From: Deltaproteobacteria bacterium
GTDB lineage: Bacteria; Acidobacteriota; Thermoanaerobaculia; Multivoradales; JAHZIX01
DNA length: 64,000 bases
Assembly (NCBI GenBank): GCA_022601195.1
Contig: JAHZIX010000050.1
Coordinates: 124,001 to 188,000 of the forward strand
Direction of reading: 5' to 3'
The notes below the pieces were generated by a model. The model did no database searches. It saw only the letters and a program-made list of their open reading frames with translations, and was not told the DNA's origin. Of this stretch, positions 35,101 to 41,931 are shown one piece after another. Every line of letters starts with the position of its first letter. Within the stretch, counting starts at the first letter, position 1. A program made the position numbers and the translations under genes.

Positions 35101-36311
35101 CCCTCATTTCCCTCCACCACCGCAACGTCCCCGATGGACAGCGCTGGCAAGGGAACCTCTTCTTCGTCGTCGTTGACAATGGTTCCCTGGCCCTGGGCAT
35201 CTCCCAAGGTCGCCCCCTGAGGTGCAGAGAGCACCACCGAGAAAGTCTCGTCCAGCTCCACTCGGGTATCCCCGGAAACCGCCAGAGAAATCTGACTCGT
35301 GCGGCTTCCTTCGATGAAGGTCACGACACCGGTCGCTTGAACGTAGTCGCCGTCCGCAACCGTAGCCGTCCCGTCTTGAGTTTGATAGGTGGCGGTTACA
35401 TTCACCGGGCTCGCCTCCGAAAGCGTCGCCGTGAAAACGATCTGTTGGAGGTTGCTATCTCCTTCCAGGACCGTCGCATCACCGATGGAAAGTACTGGCG
35501 AGTTCGCGTCATCGTTGAAGATGGTCCCTTGGCCTTGGCCATCCACCAGCAGCGCATTGACCGGGTTGGAAAGATTGACCAAGAAGGCCTCGTCCGGCTC
35601 CACATCGGTATCTCCGATGACCTCCACCGCTACCGTGGCGGACAAGACCCCTGGGGGAATGGTCAGGGTTCCGAAAGCCGGTAGGTAGTCCTCACCCCCC
35701 GCGGTAGCCGTGCCATCCTGAGTCGCGAAGGCGACCTGCACGGTCATTGCCGAAGCGAAAGAGAGAGTGACGTTGAACAGCGCCATGGTCTGGCCGCTAT
35801 CCCCTTCCTGGAGGCCCACATCTCCGATCGACAAATCCGGTACACCGGCAACGTCGTCGTTGAGGATTGTGGCCACTCCCACCGGATCCGGCAACATCGC
35901 GTCTACCGGATTGAAGAGAATGACCTGGAACATCTCATCCGGCTCAACATTGGTGTCCCCTAGAACCGGCACCGAAATCACCTGGGGATTCGGCATGGCA
36001 AAATTCAACAACCCCGAGAAGGGCTGGTAGTCCTGGTCCCCAGCACTCGCGGTGCCGTCCATGGTCATGAACTCGACGCTCGCCGGAATCCCGTCCGGTT
36101 GGTCCAAGGTGACCGTGAAGACGGCGTTGACCGTCCCGGCGTCCCCTTCCACCACGACCGCGTCGGTGATGTTGAACTCCTGGAGCACCCCCGCACTGGC
36201 GGCGGAGACGGTGAGAAGAGCCGTCGACGAGAGAGCCACCGCCAAGAGGGCCAATGCCAGCCGGGTGGGAAAGAGCTGCTGAAAGCGAACACCAGGGGAG
36301 GAGCTGTGCAT
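32118..36311 (-). CDS. Calx-beta repeat autotransporter (surface protein)
   Basis: Start taken at ATG 36311 because AGAGGAC lies ten bases upstream and a signal peptide follows (LALALLAVALSSTALL to SAASA). The frame is open further upstream with weaker starts (36329, 36428). The protein is ~1397 residues. It has seven Calx-beta domains in tandem, each starting near LSIGDA-V-EGD and ending GTI-NDD, i.e. calcium-binding repeats. One Big_1-like domain follows (GFSLSATVGDRLDLEVRLSRGDG). After a helical linker comes a C-terminal autotransporter beta-barrel of ~290 residues: FGFFINGRVSFGD, GVDYRLRDHFFFGGALGYL, ending VAVGLRLEF with terminal Phe. The repeats should be displayed outside the outer membrane, rigidified by calcium. 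It precedes the caspase gene in the same operon. Confidence 0.93.
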   Translation of the reverse strand: MHSSSPGVRFQQLFPTRLALALLAVALSSTALLTVSAASAGVLQEFNITDAVVVEGDAGTVNAVFTVTLDQPDGIPASVEFMTMDGTASAGDQDYQPFSGLLNFAMPNPQVISVPVLGDTNVEPDEMFQVILFNPVDAMLPDPVGVATILNDDVAGVPDLSIGDVGLQEGDSGQTMALFNVTLSFASAMTVQVAFATQDGTATAGGEDYLPAFGTLTIPPGVLSATVAVEVIGDTDVEPDEAFLVNLSNPVNALLVDGQGQGTIFNDDANSPVLSIGDATVLEGDSNLQQIVFTATLSEASPVNVTATYQTQDGTATVADGDYVQATGVVTFIEGSRTSQISLAVSGDTRVELDETFSVVLSAPQGATLGDAQGQGTIVNDDEEEVPLPALSIGDVAVVEGNEGEVAAAFAVTLSSPSTEPVTVAFETLDGSATVEDGDYLAAEGQVVFEPGVTSQMIPVAVLGDTRVEEDETFSLRLSEPQGATLGRSEGTGTIRNDDDAPVVPALSIGDATVDEGDGGSVQAVFTLQLVPASQTSVTVGIRIRDGSASSGEGDFQAQTGALVFRPGETSKTIAATVFGDTRPELDETFRVELSAPPGVTLEDGLGIGTIRDDDLAVVRIADVTVAEGDRGTTAAVFQVSLAQASALPVSVSFATRNGSARSGNDYRVNSGELTFPPGQTLQTVTIEVLGDGRPERDETFFVDLTQPVNATIADGTGEGTIDNDDVEVEMESGSFRLLSHAAVVENEGTIVFQVERVEAGNNAASVQVEAVSGSASAGKDFVAASKTLSWAAGESGLRRFEVALTDDGEVEVDETFSVRLRAPEGATLGDPNLLEVVIFDDDAPLEVESPDGFSLSATVGDRLDLEVRLSRGDGQPVPGAPVEWSIEGDGELLEEVLSTTDGDGVARQRVSLGGTAGVVVVTARLGQTDRFVSFEIRVTGDLTSLLDSRANPGEAAVAAALDQACVDADGEFRLLCDYLLNLDDSGDQIATLGEITPEEVAAQTTMGLNAGRVQLRNVGERVRALRAGGASRGVGNLSASLGGETLTVSSLGRSSWQSYRSPYEIAAMLVTALDEATPEAATLETAAGPGTSQEEEGEAAAKAKEISEALGTSRFGFFINGRVSFGDRPTTEEEAGFDFDTQGLTVGVDYRLRDHFFFGGALGYLKTDSSIAADGGALDTRGTSLLGYASYYGERFYVDATVGFGRNEYQLSRNVDLPQPFQGQRRFVARGDVDGDQLSMGLWAGYEWRRGATTLQGFGDLSSVDAEVDGYAEQGGGPFNLTFGQQDAESLLGEAGLEAAYVVSFSRGVLRPLIRFSYLHEFEDDARLIRARFSQDRSAVEFALPTAEPDRDYFNLTAGVSATLVRGKTIYLTYDRDLSRDDLDNQSVAVGLRLEF

Positions 36312-36755
36312 TTGATGCTGTCCTCTCATAGAGCCTTTTGGGCTCGAGCAAGGGCAAGGGAGTACCCTGGAAGGCTTTGGCGGCAGGTAGAAGCCACTCA
36401 CCTTTCCGACAGGGCGACCGCGTTTCATGATCCGTCCTAGTTTGGCATGGTTTGCGGGACGGGTAAAGGCTGCCGCTCCATCACTATGGCATAACCACAT
36501 TCCAAGCATCTCTCGAGCCTAGAAAGTGGCGAGAGACCGACCTCTGATCCTCTTCTCTCCCTGGATTCATTTCTAGCTGCGTATTCGGAGTCGCAATCCG
36601 GGTCGTTTTCCAAGTCCTCTCCGACACCCGCCCGGGCCTCCTCTCCCAGGTCACCGCGAGACGGCGTAGTTGCCGGTAGTTAGGCGAGGACTTTGCTTGG
36701 ATTGGGTTTACAATAGGCCTTGCGTCTCTCCTACCAATGACCCGAGGACAACCCC
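36312..36755. other. Intergenic region between divergent autotransporter and selenoprotein genes
   Basis: 444 bp without a credible gene. A TACAAT hexamer at 36711-36716 is a possible -10 element for the plus-strand gene, but no good -35 is seen 17 bp upstream. The plus-strand gene has its own site GAGGACAACCCC before GTG 36756. Confidence 0.35.
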
Positions 36756-37325
36756 GTGAAACCAACCCTCAAGAGCTCGCTTCTCTGTTTCGCCCTGGTG
36801 GCCGCCCTCTCCCCTACCGCTCCCGCTGCAGCTGAGGAATCATCCTCCGCTGTTCAACGAGTGGCCGTGGGGGACCCGGCTCCTGCAATCGCCCTCCCAG
36901 ACTCGACGGGCCAGGTTCATCGATCAGAAGATTTGATCGGCAAGAAGAATCTCGTCGCGGTCTTCTTCCGCGGAGCTTGGTGACCGTACTGCCGCACGCA
37001 GCTAGTTGAGCTGCAAAAGCACTCGGAAACCTTCGCCTCTCTCCATACGGAAGTCTGGGGTATCAGCCCCGACGGCGCTGAAGGCGTCGCAAAGATGGTC
37101 GAGAAAGAAAAATTGACCATCCCGGTTCTCATCGAGGCCGAGCTGGAAGCCACCAAAGCCTTCGGCATCCTCAATGAAAAGAACTCCAAAGTGCCCCACC
37201 CGACGGTGGTGGTGATCGACCAGGAAGGAACCGTTCGTTTCTTCCACCTGGATGAGAACTTCCGCAAACGCCCGGCACCGGAAGTCATCCTCGAAGCGGT
37301 GCGACAAATTCCCGCCGCAGAGTAG
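36756..37325 (+). CDS. Exported selenocysteine-containing peroxiredoxin/thioredoxin-like protein (in-frame TGA)
   Basis: Read through the TGA at 36981-36983 the gene gives 189 residues; start GTG 36756 after GAGGACAACCCC. Signal peptide to ~27 (TAPAAAEE). Then DPAPAIALPDSTGQVH, NLVAVFFRGAW-TGA-PYCRTQLVEL, WGISPDGAEGVAKM and PHPTVVVIDQEGTVRF: a complete AhpC/TSA-redoxin fold with no frame change. The TGA (codon 76) falls exactly where relatives have the first Cys of W-C-P-Y-C, so it would be selenocysteine paired with Cys79. A 6-bp hairpin with a G in its 5-base loop begins 15 bases after the TGA. Coding character is uniform before and after. Predicted periplasmic peroxidase or thiol-disulfide reductase. 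A nonsense mutation is the alternative, but chance placement at this residue is unlikely. Confidence 0.85.
36981..37014 (+). promoter_or_regulatory. UGA codon with bacterial SECIS-like hairpin
   Basis: GCAGCT (36998-37003) and AGCTGC (37009-37014) form a perfect 6-bp stem with loop AGTTG (37004-37008). The loop begins 20 bases after the TGA and has G at its second position. Bacterial SECIS elements lie inside the coding region directly after the UGA, with a short stem and a G in the first two loop bases. This one matches in spacing and form. SelB binding is inferred. Confidence 0.65.
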
Positions 37326-37338
37326 CCCCGAGGCAGGA

Positions 37339-37362
37339 AGGCCCCCTCGAGGGCCTCTTTTT
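37339..37362 (+). terminator. Rho-independent terminator after the selenoprotein gene
   Basis: AGGCCC (37339-37344) pairs with GGGCCT (37351-37356) across a six-base loop, followed by a C and five T (37358-37362). It begins 13 bases after the stop codon of the plus-strand gene. Confidence 0.85.
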
Positions 37363-37457
37363 CGATGGCGAATGGCCGGAAAATCGCCGAAGAGATATGC
37401 AGCAGATTGCCACGCCCCGGCTGGGACGTGGCTTTTTCTTGGCCTATCGGTTCCCCC

Positions 37458-39995
37458 TCAGCAACCACCCCACCAAGCGGGGAGGCCTCCACCACCAATG
37501 GGCGAACCCGGGGGTGGATCCAGAGGAGCTGGAGCCGGTTTTGCGGCGCTATGGGGCCGTTGGAGATATCGACGAATCTGCCCCGCCAGCCAGCGCCTAT
37601 GAGCCGCTTCACCGACTTCCGGAGCCCGCTTGCCCTCGCCCTCGGCGTCGCCGAGGAGATGGCCCAGTCGCTCCAGGGCAGCTTCCGCCTCGGCTCGAAC
37701 GGCCGGGGCAGCCTGGCGGTCGGAAGCGAGATCCACGAGGGCCGTCACTACGGTACCCTGCACTCGCTGGGAGATCCCTCGGTGGCGCAACTCAGGAGTT
37801 GAGGACGGGTAGAAGGTGCGATCAATCAGAGTGCGCACCACTTCCTGAAATCCCGGATAGCGGGGATCACGTCGATGAAAATCCATCAGTCGCGCAGCCC
37901 TTTCCCGCTGCAACAGAGCCCGCACCGTCAGGTCCGCCGCGCTGGCCGCAGCCGCCAGAGGGTCGAAGGTCGGCGCTGTTTGGCCGGCGAAGAGCTCTCG
38001 ATTCGGCGGTGAGCCAAAGGGCCGCGGTAAGAGCAGAGCGAGAACTCCCTCCGGTATATCCAACTGTCGCGGCTCCAAGGTCCCCAACAGCACTTCGAGG
38101 CCCCGGCGCTGGTCCTCCGGGGATATGGGAGCAGCCGGCGGACGACCATCCCCACGATGAGCATGTCCATAGCTCAAACCACCGATCACCTTGGCGGCGG
38201 CATCCACCTGAAAACGGTGGTGAAAATAGACCGGGGCCAGTACTTCCTGCAGAAAAGCCAGAGGTTGCCCCTCCGCCAAGTTCCCCAGCCCAAAATGCTG
38301 CAAGCCGTAGGAGCGCACCGCCATGGATTGCTCCAGAGCCTGCACCGGATCGGCTCCATTGTCCCAGAGATTCCCCAGGGGTTGGGCCGCCCCCGGGAGG
38401 CGCGCATCTTCGTCGGAGAGAAAGAGCAAACCTCGGTCTCGATTCTCTTGGAGAACGGAAGCCAGGAAAATGTCCTCTCGCTCCTCTGGCACCACCGTAT
38501 AGCCATAGCGAACCGCTTGGAGGTCCCAGGCGCCTACTCCCACTCCGTAGGCTCGAGACACATCCAGCCCACCGTCTGCGGCCATCTCGATGAGAGGGGC
38601 CGGATAGTCCATCACCGAAGCCCGGCCATAGGTGGAGGCTGCAAAGTTGTGCGCTATCCCAAGGGCGTGCCCAACCTCGTGGGCGGCTAGTTGGCGGAGA
38701 CGTGCCAGGGCCAGCTCCACCGGATCGTCCGCCCGACCACTACCGGTGTTCTCGACCCCCAAAAGCCCTTCGAAGAGCAGTCGATCCTGGCGCACCCGAA
38801 GGGATCCCAAAGTGACGTGGCCCTTGAGGATCTCACCGGTTCGAGGGTCGATGACGCCACCGCCGTAGGACCATCCCCGGGTGGAACGGTGGACCCACTG
38901 AATGACGTTGTAACGCACATCCAAGGGGTGCGCTCCCGGTGGCAGCATTTCGACTCGAAAGGCATCTTCGAAACCGGCCGCCTCGAAGGCCTTGGCCCAC
39001 CAACCAGCTCCATCCAACAGAGCGCTCCGCACCGGCTCCGGAGTTCCTGGATCGAGGTAGAACACGATGGGCTCCACCACCGGCGAGAGCTCCGCTGTGG
39101 GGTCGGTTTTGGTCAGGCGATGGCGAGGGATGTGAAGGCGACGCAGCGCTGCATCCAGCGGCTGACCGTAGTCTTGAAAGGGAAGCGGCGAAAAACCACT
39201 CTCCGCGTGGAACACCCGCGGTCGGTAGCCATCATCCGGCAATCGAATCAGCGAATGGTGTTGGGTCAGGGAGATGGCCTGTGCCGCTGGAACCGTCGAG
39301 AACACATGGGCTCCGGCCTCGTCCCCTTTGAGAGCGAAAGTGAGAAGGCCTTCTAACTCCACATTGTCGGGAAAGGCCAGACAAGCCTCCAGATCGACAG
39401 CGCTGAGCTGGGTCTCGAAAGAGTAGCTTCCTTGCCCCCGGGCTTTGAGTTTGCGGGAAACTTGGTGCGCGTCCCTCAGAACGAAACTGGTGAAATCGAC
39501 GAGAAAGGAACCATCGGCATCCTCAGCCCCTACCGGCCCCGCCCAGAGGACGGAGGTGGCAAAGGACTCCTCTACCGCCAGCCTCTCGGCTTCATCGGGG
39601 CTTTCGGCTCGAAACCGCGTATTGAGGACTTCCATCAGAAGACGCCCTCCGAGACGGCGCAGGCGCACCAACCGAGTGTCCCCCAGTTGGCCCCGGTCGA
39701 GGCCTACGGGATTCGAGCCCATACCCTGGGAAAGGGCCTCCACATAGAGGTACCTGCCGACTTCACCTTTCCTGCCGGGGGCAGGTAGCTGAAGCCACAA
39801 TTTTCCAGCAGCTGGGTCCAGGTAGACGTCTAATAGGCCGGCCCGGCGTTCCAGACCTGTCGTCACCGAGGCGACGGTGGGAAGCGCTGAGGAGGACACC
39901 ACCGGAGCGGCCGATTTCTTGGCCTCAGCCGGCTCGGTGACCGCGAAAAGGCTCAATCCCGTGAGAACTACCATCAACCTGTGGATTCGGCGCAT
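37458..39995 (-). CDS. Exported zinc-dependent metalloprotease (DUF5117/DUF4953 type)
   Basis: An 845-residue protein; ATG 39995 follows GGAGGAGATTG. Signal peptide to ~24 (TEPAEA). The N-terminal ~300 residues are the DUF5117-like beta-rich region (GLLDVYLDPAAGKLWLQLP, FLVDFTSFVLRDAHQV). The catalytic region has VIDPRTGEILKG and then HEVGHALGIAHNF, with the zinc ligands at His439, His443 and His449 and Glu440. This is the form of large TonB-era secreted proteases common in Bacteroidota and Acidobacteriota. A C-terminal helical domain follows, and the tail is a Pro/Gly-rich stretch. It ends 96 bp from the convergent selenoprotein terminator. Substrate unknown; extracytoplasmic by signal. Confidence 0.92.
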   Translation of the reverse strand: MRRIHRLMVVLTGLSLFAVTEPAEAKKSAAPVVSSSALPTVASVTTGLERRAGLLDVYLDPAAGKLWLQLPAPGRKGEVGRYLYVEALSQGMGSNPVGLDRGQLGDTRLVRLRRLGGRLLMEVLNTRFRAESPDEAERLAVEESFATSVLWAGPVGAEDADGSFLVDFTSFVLRDAHQVSRKLKARGQGSYSFETQLSAVDLEACLAFPDNVELEGLLTFALKGDEAGAHVFSTVPAAQAISLTQHHSLIRLPDDGYRPRVFHAESGFSPLPFQDYGQPLDAALRRLHIPRHRLTKTDPTAELSPVVEPIVFYLDPGTPEPVRSALLDGAGWWAKAFEAAGFEDAFRVEMLPPGAHPLDVRYNVIQWVHRSTRGWSYGGGVIDPRTGEILKGHVTLGSLRVRQDRLLFEGLLGVENTGSGRADDPVELALARLRQLAAHEVGHALGIAHNFAASTYGRASVMDYPAPLIEMAADGGLDVSRAYGVGVGAWDLQAVRYGYTVVPEEREDIFLASVLQENRDRGLLFLSDEDARLPGAAQPLGNLWDNGADPVQALEQSMAVRSYGLQHFGLGNLAEGQPLAFLQEVLAPVYFHHRFQVDAAAKVIGGLSYGHAHRGDGRPPAAPISPEDQRRGLEVLLGTLEPRQLDIPEGVLALLLPRPFGSPPNRELFAGQTAPTFDPLAAAASAADLTVRALLQRERAARLMDFHRRDPRYPGFQEVVRTLIDRTFYPSSTPELRHRGISQRVQGTVVTALVDLASDRQAAPAVRAEAEAALERLGHLLGDAEGEGKRAPEVGEAAHRRWLAGQIRRYLQRPHSAAKPAPAPLDPPPGSPIGGGGLPAWWGGC

Positions 39996-40093
39996 CAATC
40001 TCCTCCATCGGGGCGGTGACTTCCACCGCTAAGGTTTGAGGGCACAGGATATCGCGGTCGCCCCTTGAGTGAATCGTGGTTTCTTCGCCCCCT

Positions 40094-41824
40094 CTACCAG
40101 GCCTCTGCTCCTGGTCGAGGGTGAGTCGGTGGTTTGGGAGCAGGACCAGGCTCCCCTTCCTGAATGAGCTTCATCTCTCCGCCAGAATAAAGCCAGATGC
40201 GGTCGCGGCGCGTCATCCTCGGTAGGCGAAACCGGCTCTTGAAGGCGCCGGACTTGATTTCCTTGACCATCTTGCGACCCTTACCGAAATAGCGAAAACG
40301 GCCCCGGCATTGGCGATCCTTGAAGAAAATAGTCCCCTCCCTGCCCTGCCAGCGTGTCTCTAACTGGCAATCCCCTCGCGGCAGCATCACACGGTGCACG
40401 AGAAACGTTTTGTCGCTCTTCGCCCCCTCGAGGCGCAGAGCGGAACCGATGCCGATCCGAAAAACATAGGCTCCGCGGATCGAATCCGGAACCCCCAGCA
40501 AATAGGTATTGGCTGGGCCCTCGTCTTTGACGATCGTCTCGACCACCGTTGCAGCAGCTCTTCCCGCCTGTCGCCAGGGCTCCATGGCAAAGGCCGTCTG
40601 GAGGGTGAGAGGTAGGCAAATCGCCGCCACCACCAACCAACGACGGCCAGAGCTCGCCACGGCAAGCTGTAGAAGTACTGCTAGCAAAATCAAAGAGAAC
40701 GCCGAAGGGAGGTATAGCAGACGCTCGGAGGACGTGGAGTTTTCTGAGATGCGAATGCTCAGGGTCGGCACCGCTGTCACCGAAAACAGCAGCAGGCAGA
40801 GCCCGGGAAGAGCGACTGCTGGCCGCCCCCCAAACTCCCCCGGCACGCCGATCCGCCGCCACAACATCCAAATCACCGCGGACGCCAAGATCACAGCCAC
40901 CACTCCTTCCGGCAACTGCTTCCCGGCGATCATCGGAATCAAGGACCGGGAAAAATCGACGAAAAGAGTATCCAGCAACTCGATCGGATCTGTCTTGAAG
41001 TGAGCCTTGGTGCCATAGCCTCCCACCCAGGTCCCCAAAACCCAAGCTCGCAAACCAATATAGGCCGGAAGGGCTGCCAGGAAGGGCCCTGCGGCCTTGA
41101 GGCTCTCCAGAAGGCGCTGTGTGAAGGTTCGGCTTTCTCCTCCACGCCCCCGAGCCACCCATTCCAGGGTCAAGACCGCAAAGGGCAGGGTGACCGCCGC
41201 CTCCTTGGAACCGAGAGCCAGCACCAGAGCTGCCAGAGCAGCCCAGCGCCACCGGCGACGGCCCCCTTGGAGGCCCCCCGTCGCTACCCACTGTCCATGG
41301 CAAGCCAAACAGGTGAGGGCAAACAAAGCCGCCTGAAGATCCCCCCGGCAGGAAATCCACACCACCGCTTCCACATGGCTGGGATGGCAAAGGTAGAGCA
41401 AACCGGCAGCGCCTCCCACCTGCCAACGCTCGCGCTGCCCCCAGTTGGTGAATCGAGCGACGAGCTGCGCCGCAACCACGGCTACTCCCACTCCCACCAA
41501 CAGGTGAATCAGCAGATTGACCAGATGAAAAGCCCAGGCCGTCAGACCCCACAGCTGAAGCTCGACAAAGTAGGACCACACCGTAAAGGGGCGCAGGAAA
41601 GGCTGTCCCTGGGAGGCCCAGCGACTGAGGGGACCGAGGGTTAGGAGGTCTTCCAGGATGTTGAAGTCGTCGGCGAGAAAGCCGACCGAGAGACCACGGC
41701 CGTAGGCCACGGCGACGACCAGTACGGCCAAGGCCAGGCCACCAGCCAGGAACCCGGTTGGTGGCCTAGAGACCCGCAAAGACGCAGACGAGTCTGGCGT
41801 TTCCGCCGAAGGGCGATCAGACAT
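40094..41824 (-). CDS. GT-C-fold membrane glycosyltransferase-like protein (TMTC/PMT-like)
   Basis: A 576-residue polytopic protein with about ten membrane segments. Near the N-terminus FLADDFNILEDL gives the acidic pair expected in the first loop of GT-C transferases. HPSHVEAVVWISCRGDLQAALF closely follows the pattern seen in TMTC/DUF1736-type O-mannosyltransferases and related bacterial proteins. The C-terminal ~120 residues are soluble and probably periplasmic. It should transfer a sugar from a lipid carrier outside the inner membrane; donor and acceptor are unknown. ATG 41824, no strong site. It lies downstream of the propeller-esterase gene (107 bp gap) and upstream of the metalloprotease on the same strand. 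Confidence 0.8.
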   Translation of the reverse strand: MSDRPSAETPDSSASLRVSRPPTGFLAGGLALAVLVVAVAYGRGLSVGFLADDFNILEDLLTLGPLSRWASQGQPFLRPFTVWSYFVELQLWGLTAWAFHLVNLLIHLLVGVGVAVVAAQLVARFTNWGQRERWQVGGAAGLLYLCHPSHVEAVVWISCRGDLQAALFALTCLACHGQWVATGGLQGGRRRWRWAALAALVLALGSKEAAVTLPFAVLTLEWVARGRGGESRTFTQRLLESLKAAGPFLAALPAYIGLRAWVLGTWVGGYGTKAHFKTDPIELLDTLFVDFSRSLIPMIAGKQLPEGVVAVILASAVIWMLWRRIGVPGEFGGRPAVALPGLCLLLFSVTAVPTLSIRISENSTSSERLLYLPSAFSLILLAVLLQLAVASSGRRWLVVAAICLPLTLQTAFAMEPWRQAGRAAATVVETIVKDEGPANTYLLGVPDSIRGAYVFRIGIGSALRLEGAKSDKTFLVHRVMLPRGDCQLETRWQGREGTIFFKDRQCRGRFRYFGKGRKMVKEIKSGAFKSRFRLPRMTRRDRIWLYSGGEMKLIQEGEPGPAPKPPTHPRPGAEAW

Positions 41825-41931
41825 ATTTCAAGATGATAAGCCCCGGCCGCCTTTCGCGCTCCGTCCTGGCCAGAAGTCTGGCGGAAGGAAACGGCCCCGC
41901 TCCATCACTTCCCAAGGAAGTCCTGCTCTTC

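Noticed and set aside
36756..37325. Reading the redoxin gene as a pseudogene with a nonsense mutation
   Set aside because: The TGA sits exactly at the redox Cys, the frame is otherwise intact and a SECIS-like hairpin follows.
37397..38593. 398-codon plus-strand frame
   Set aside because: Antisense of the zinc metalloprotease; Pro/Arg-rich composition typical of an antisense frame.
40281..41579. 432-codon minus-strand frame inside the GT-C gene
   Set aside because: Shadow in another frame of the same strand; Ser/Gly/Arg-rich, no motif.
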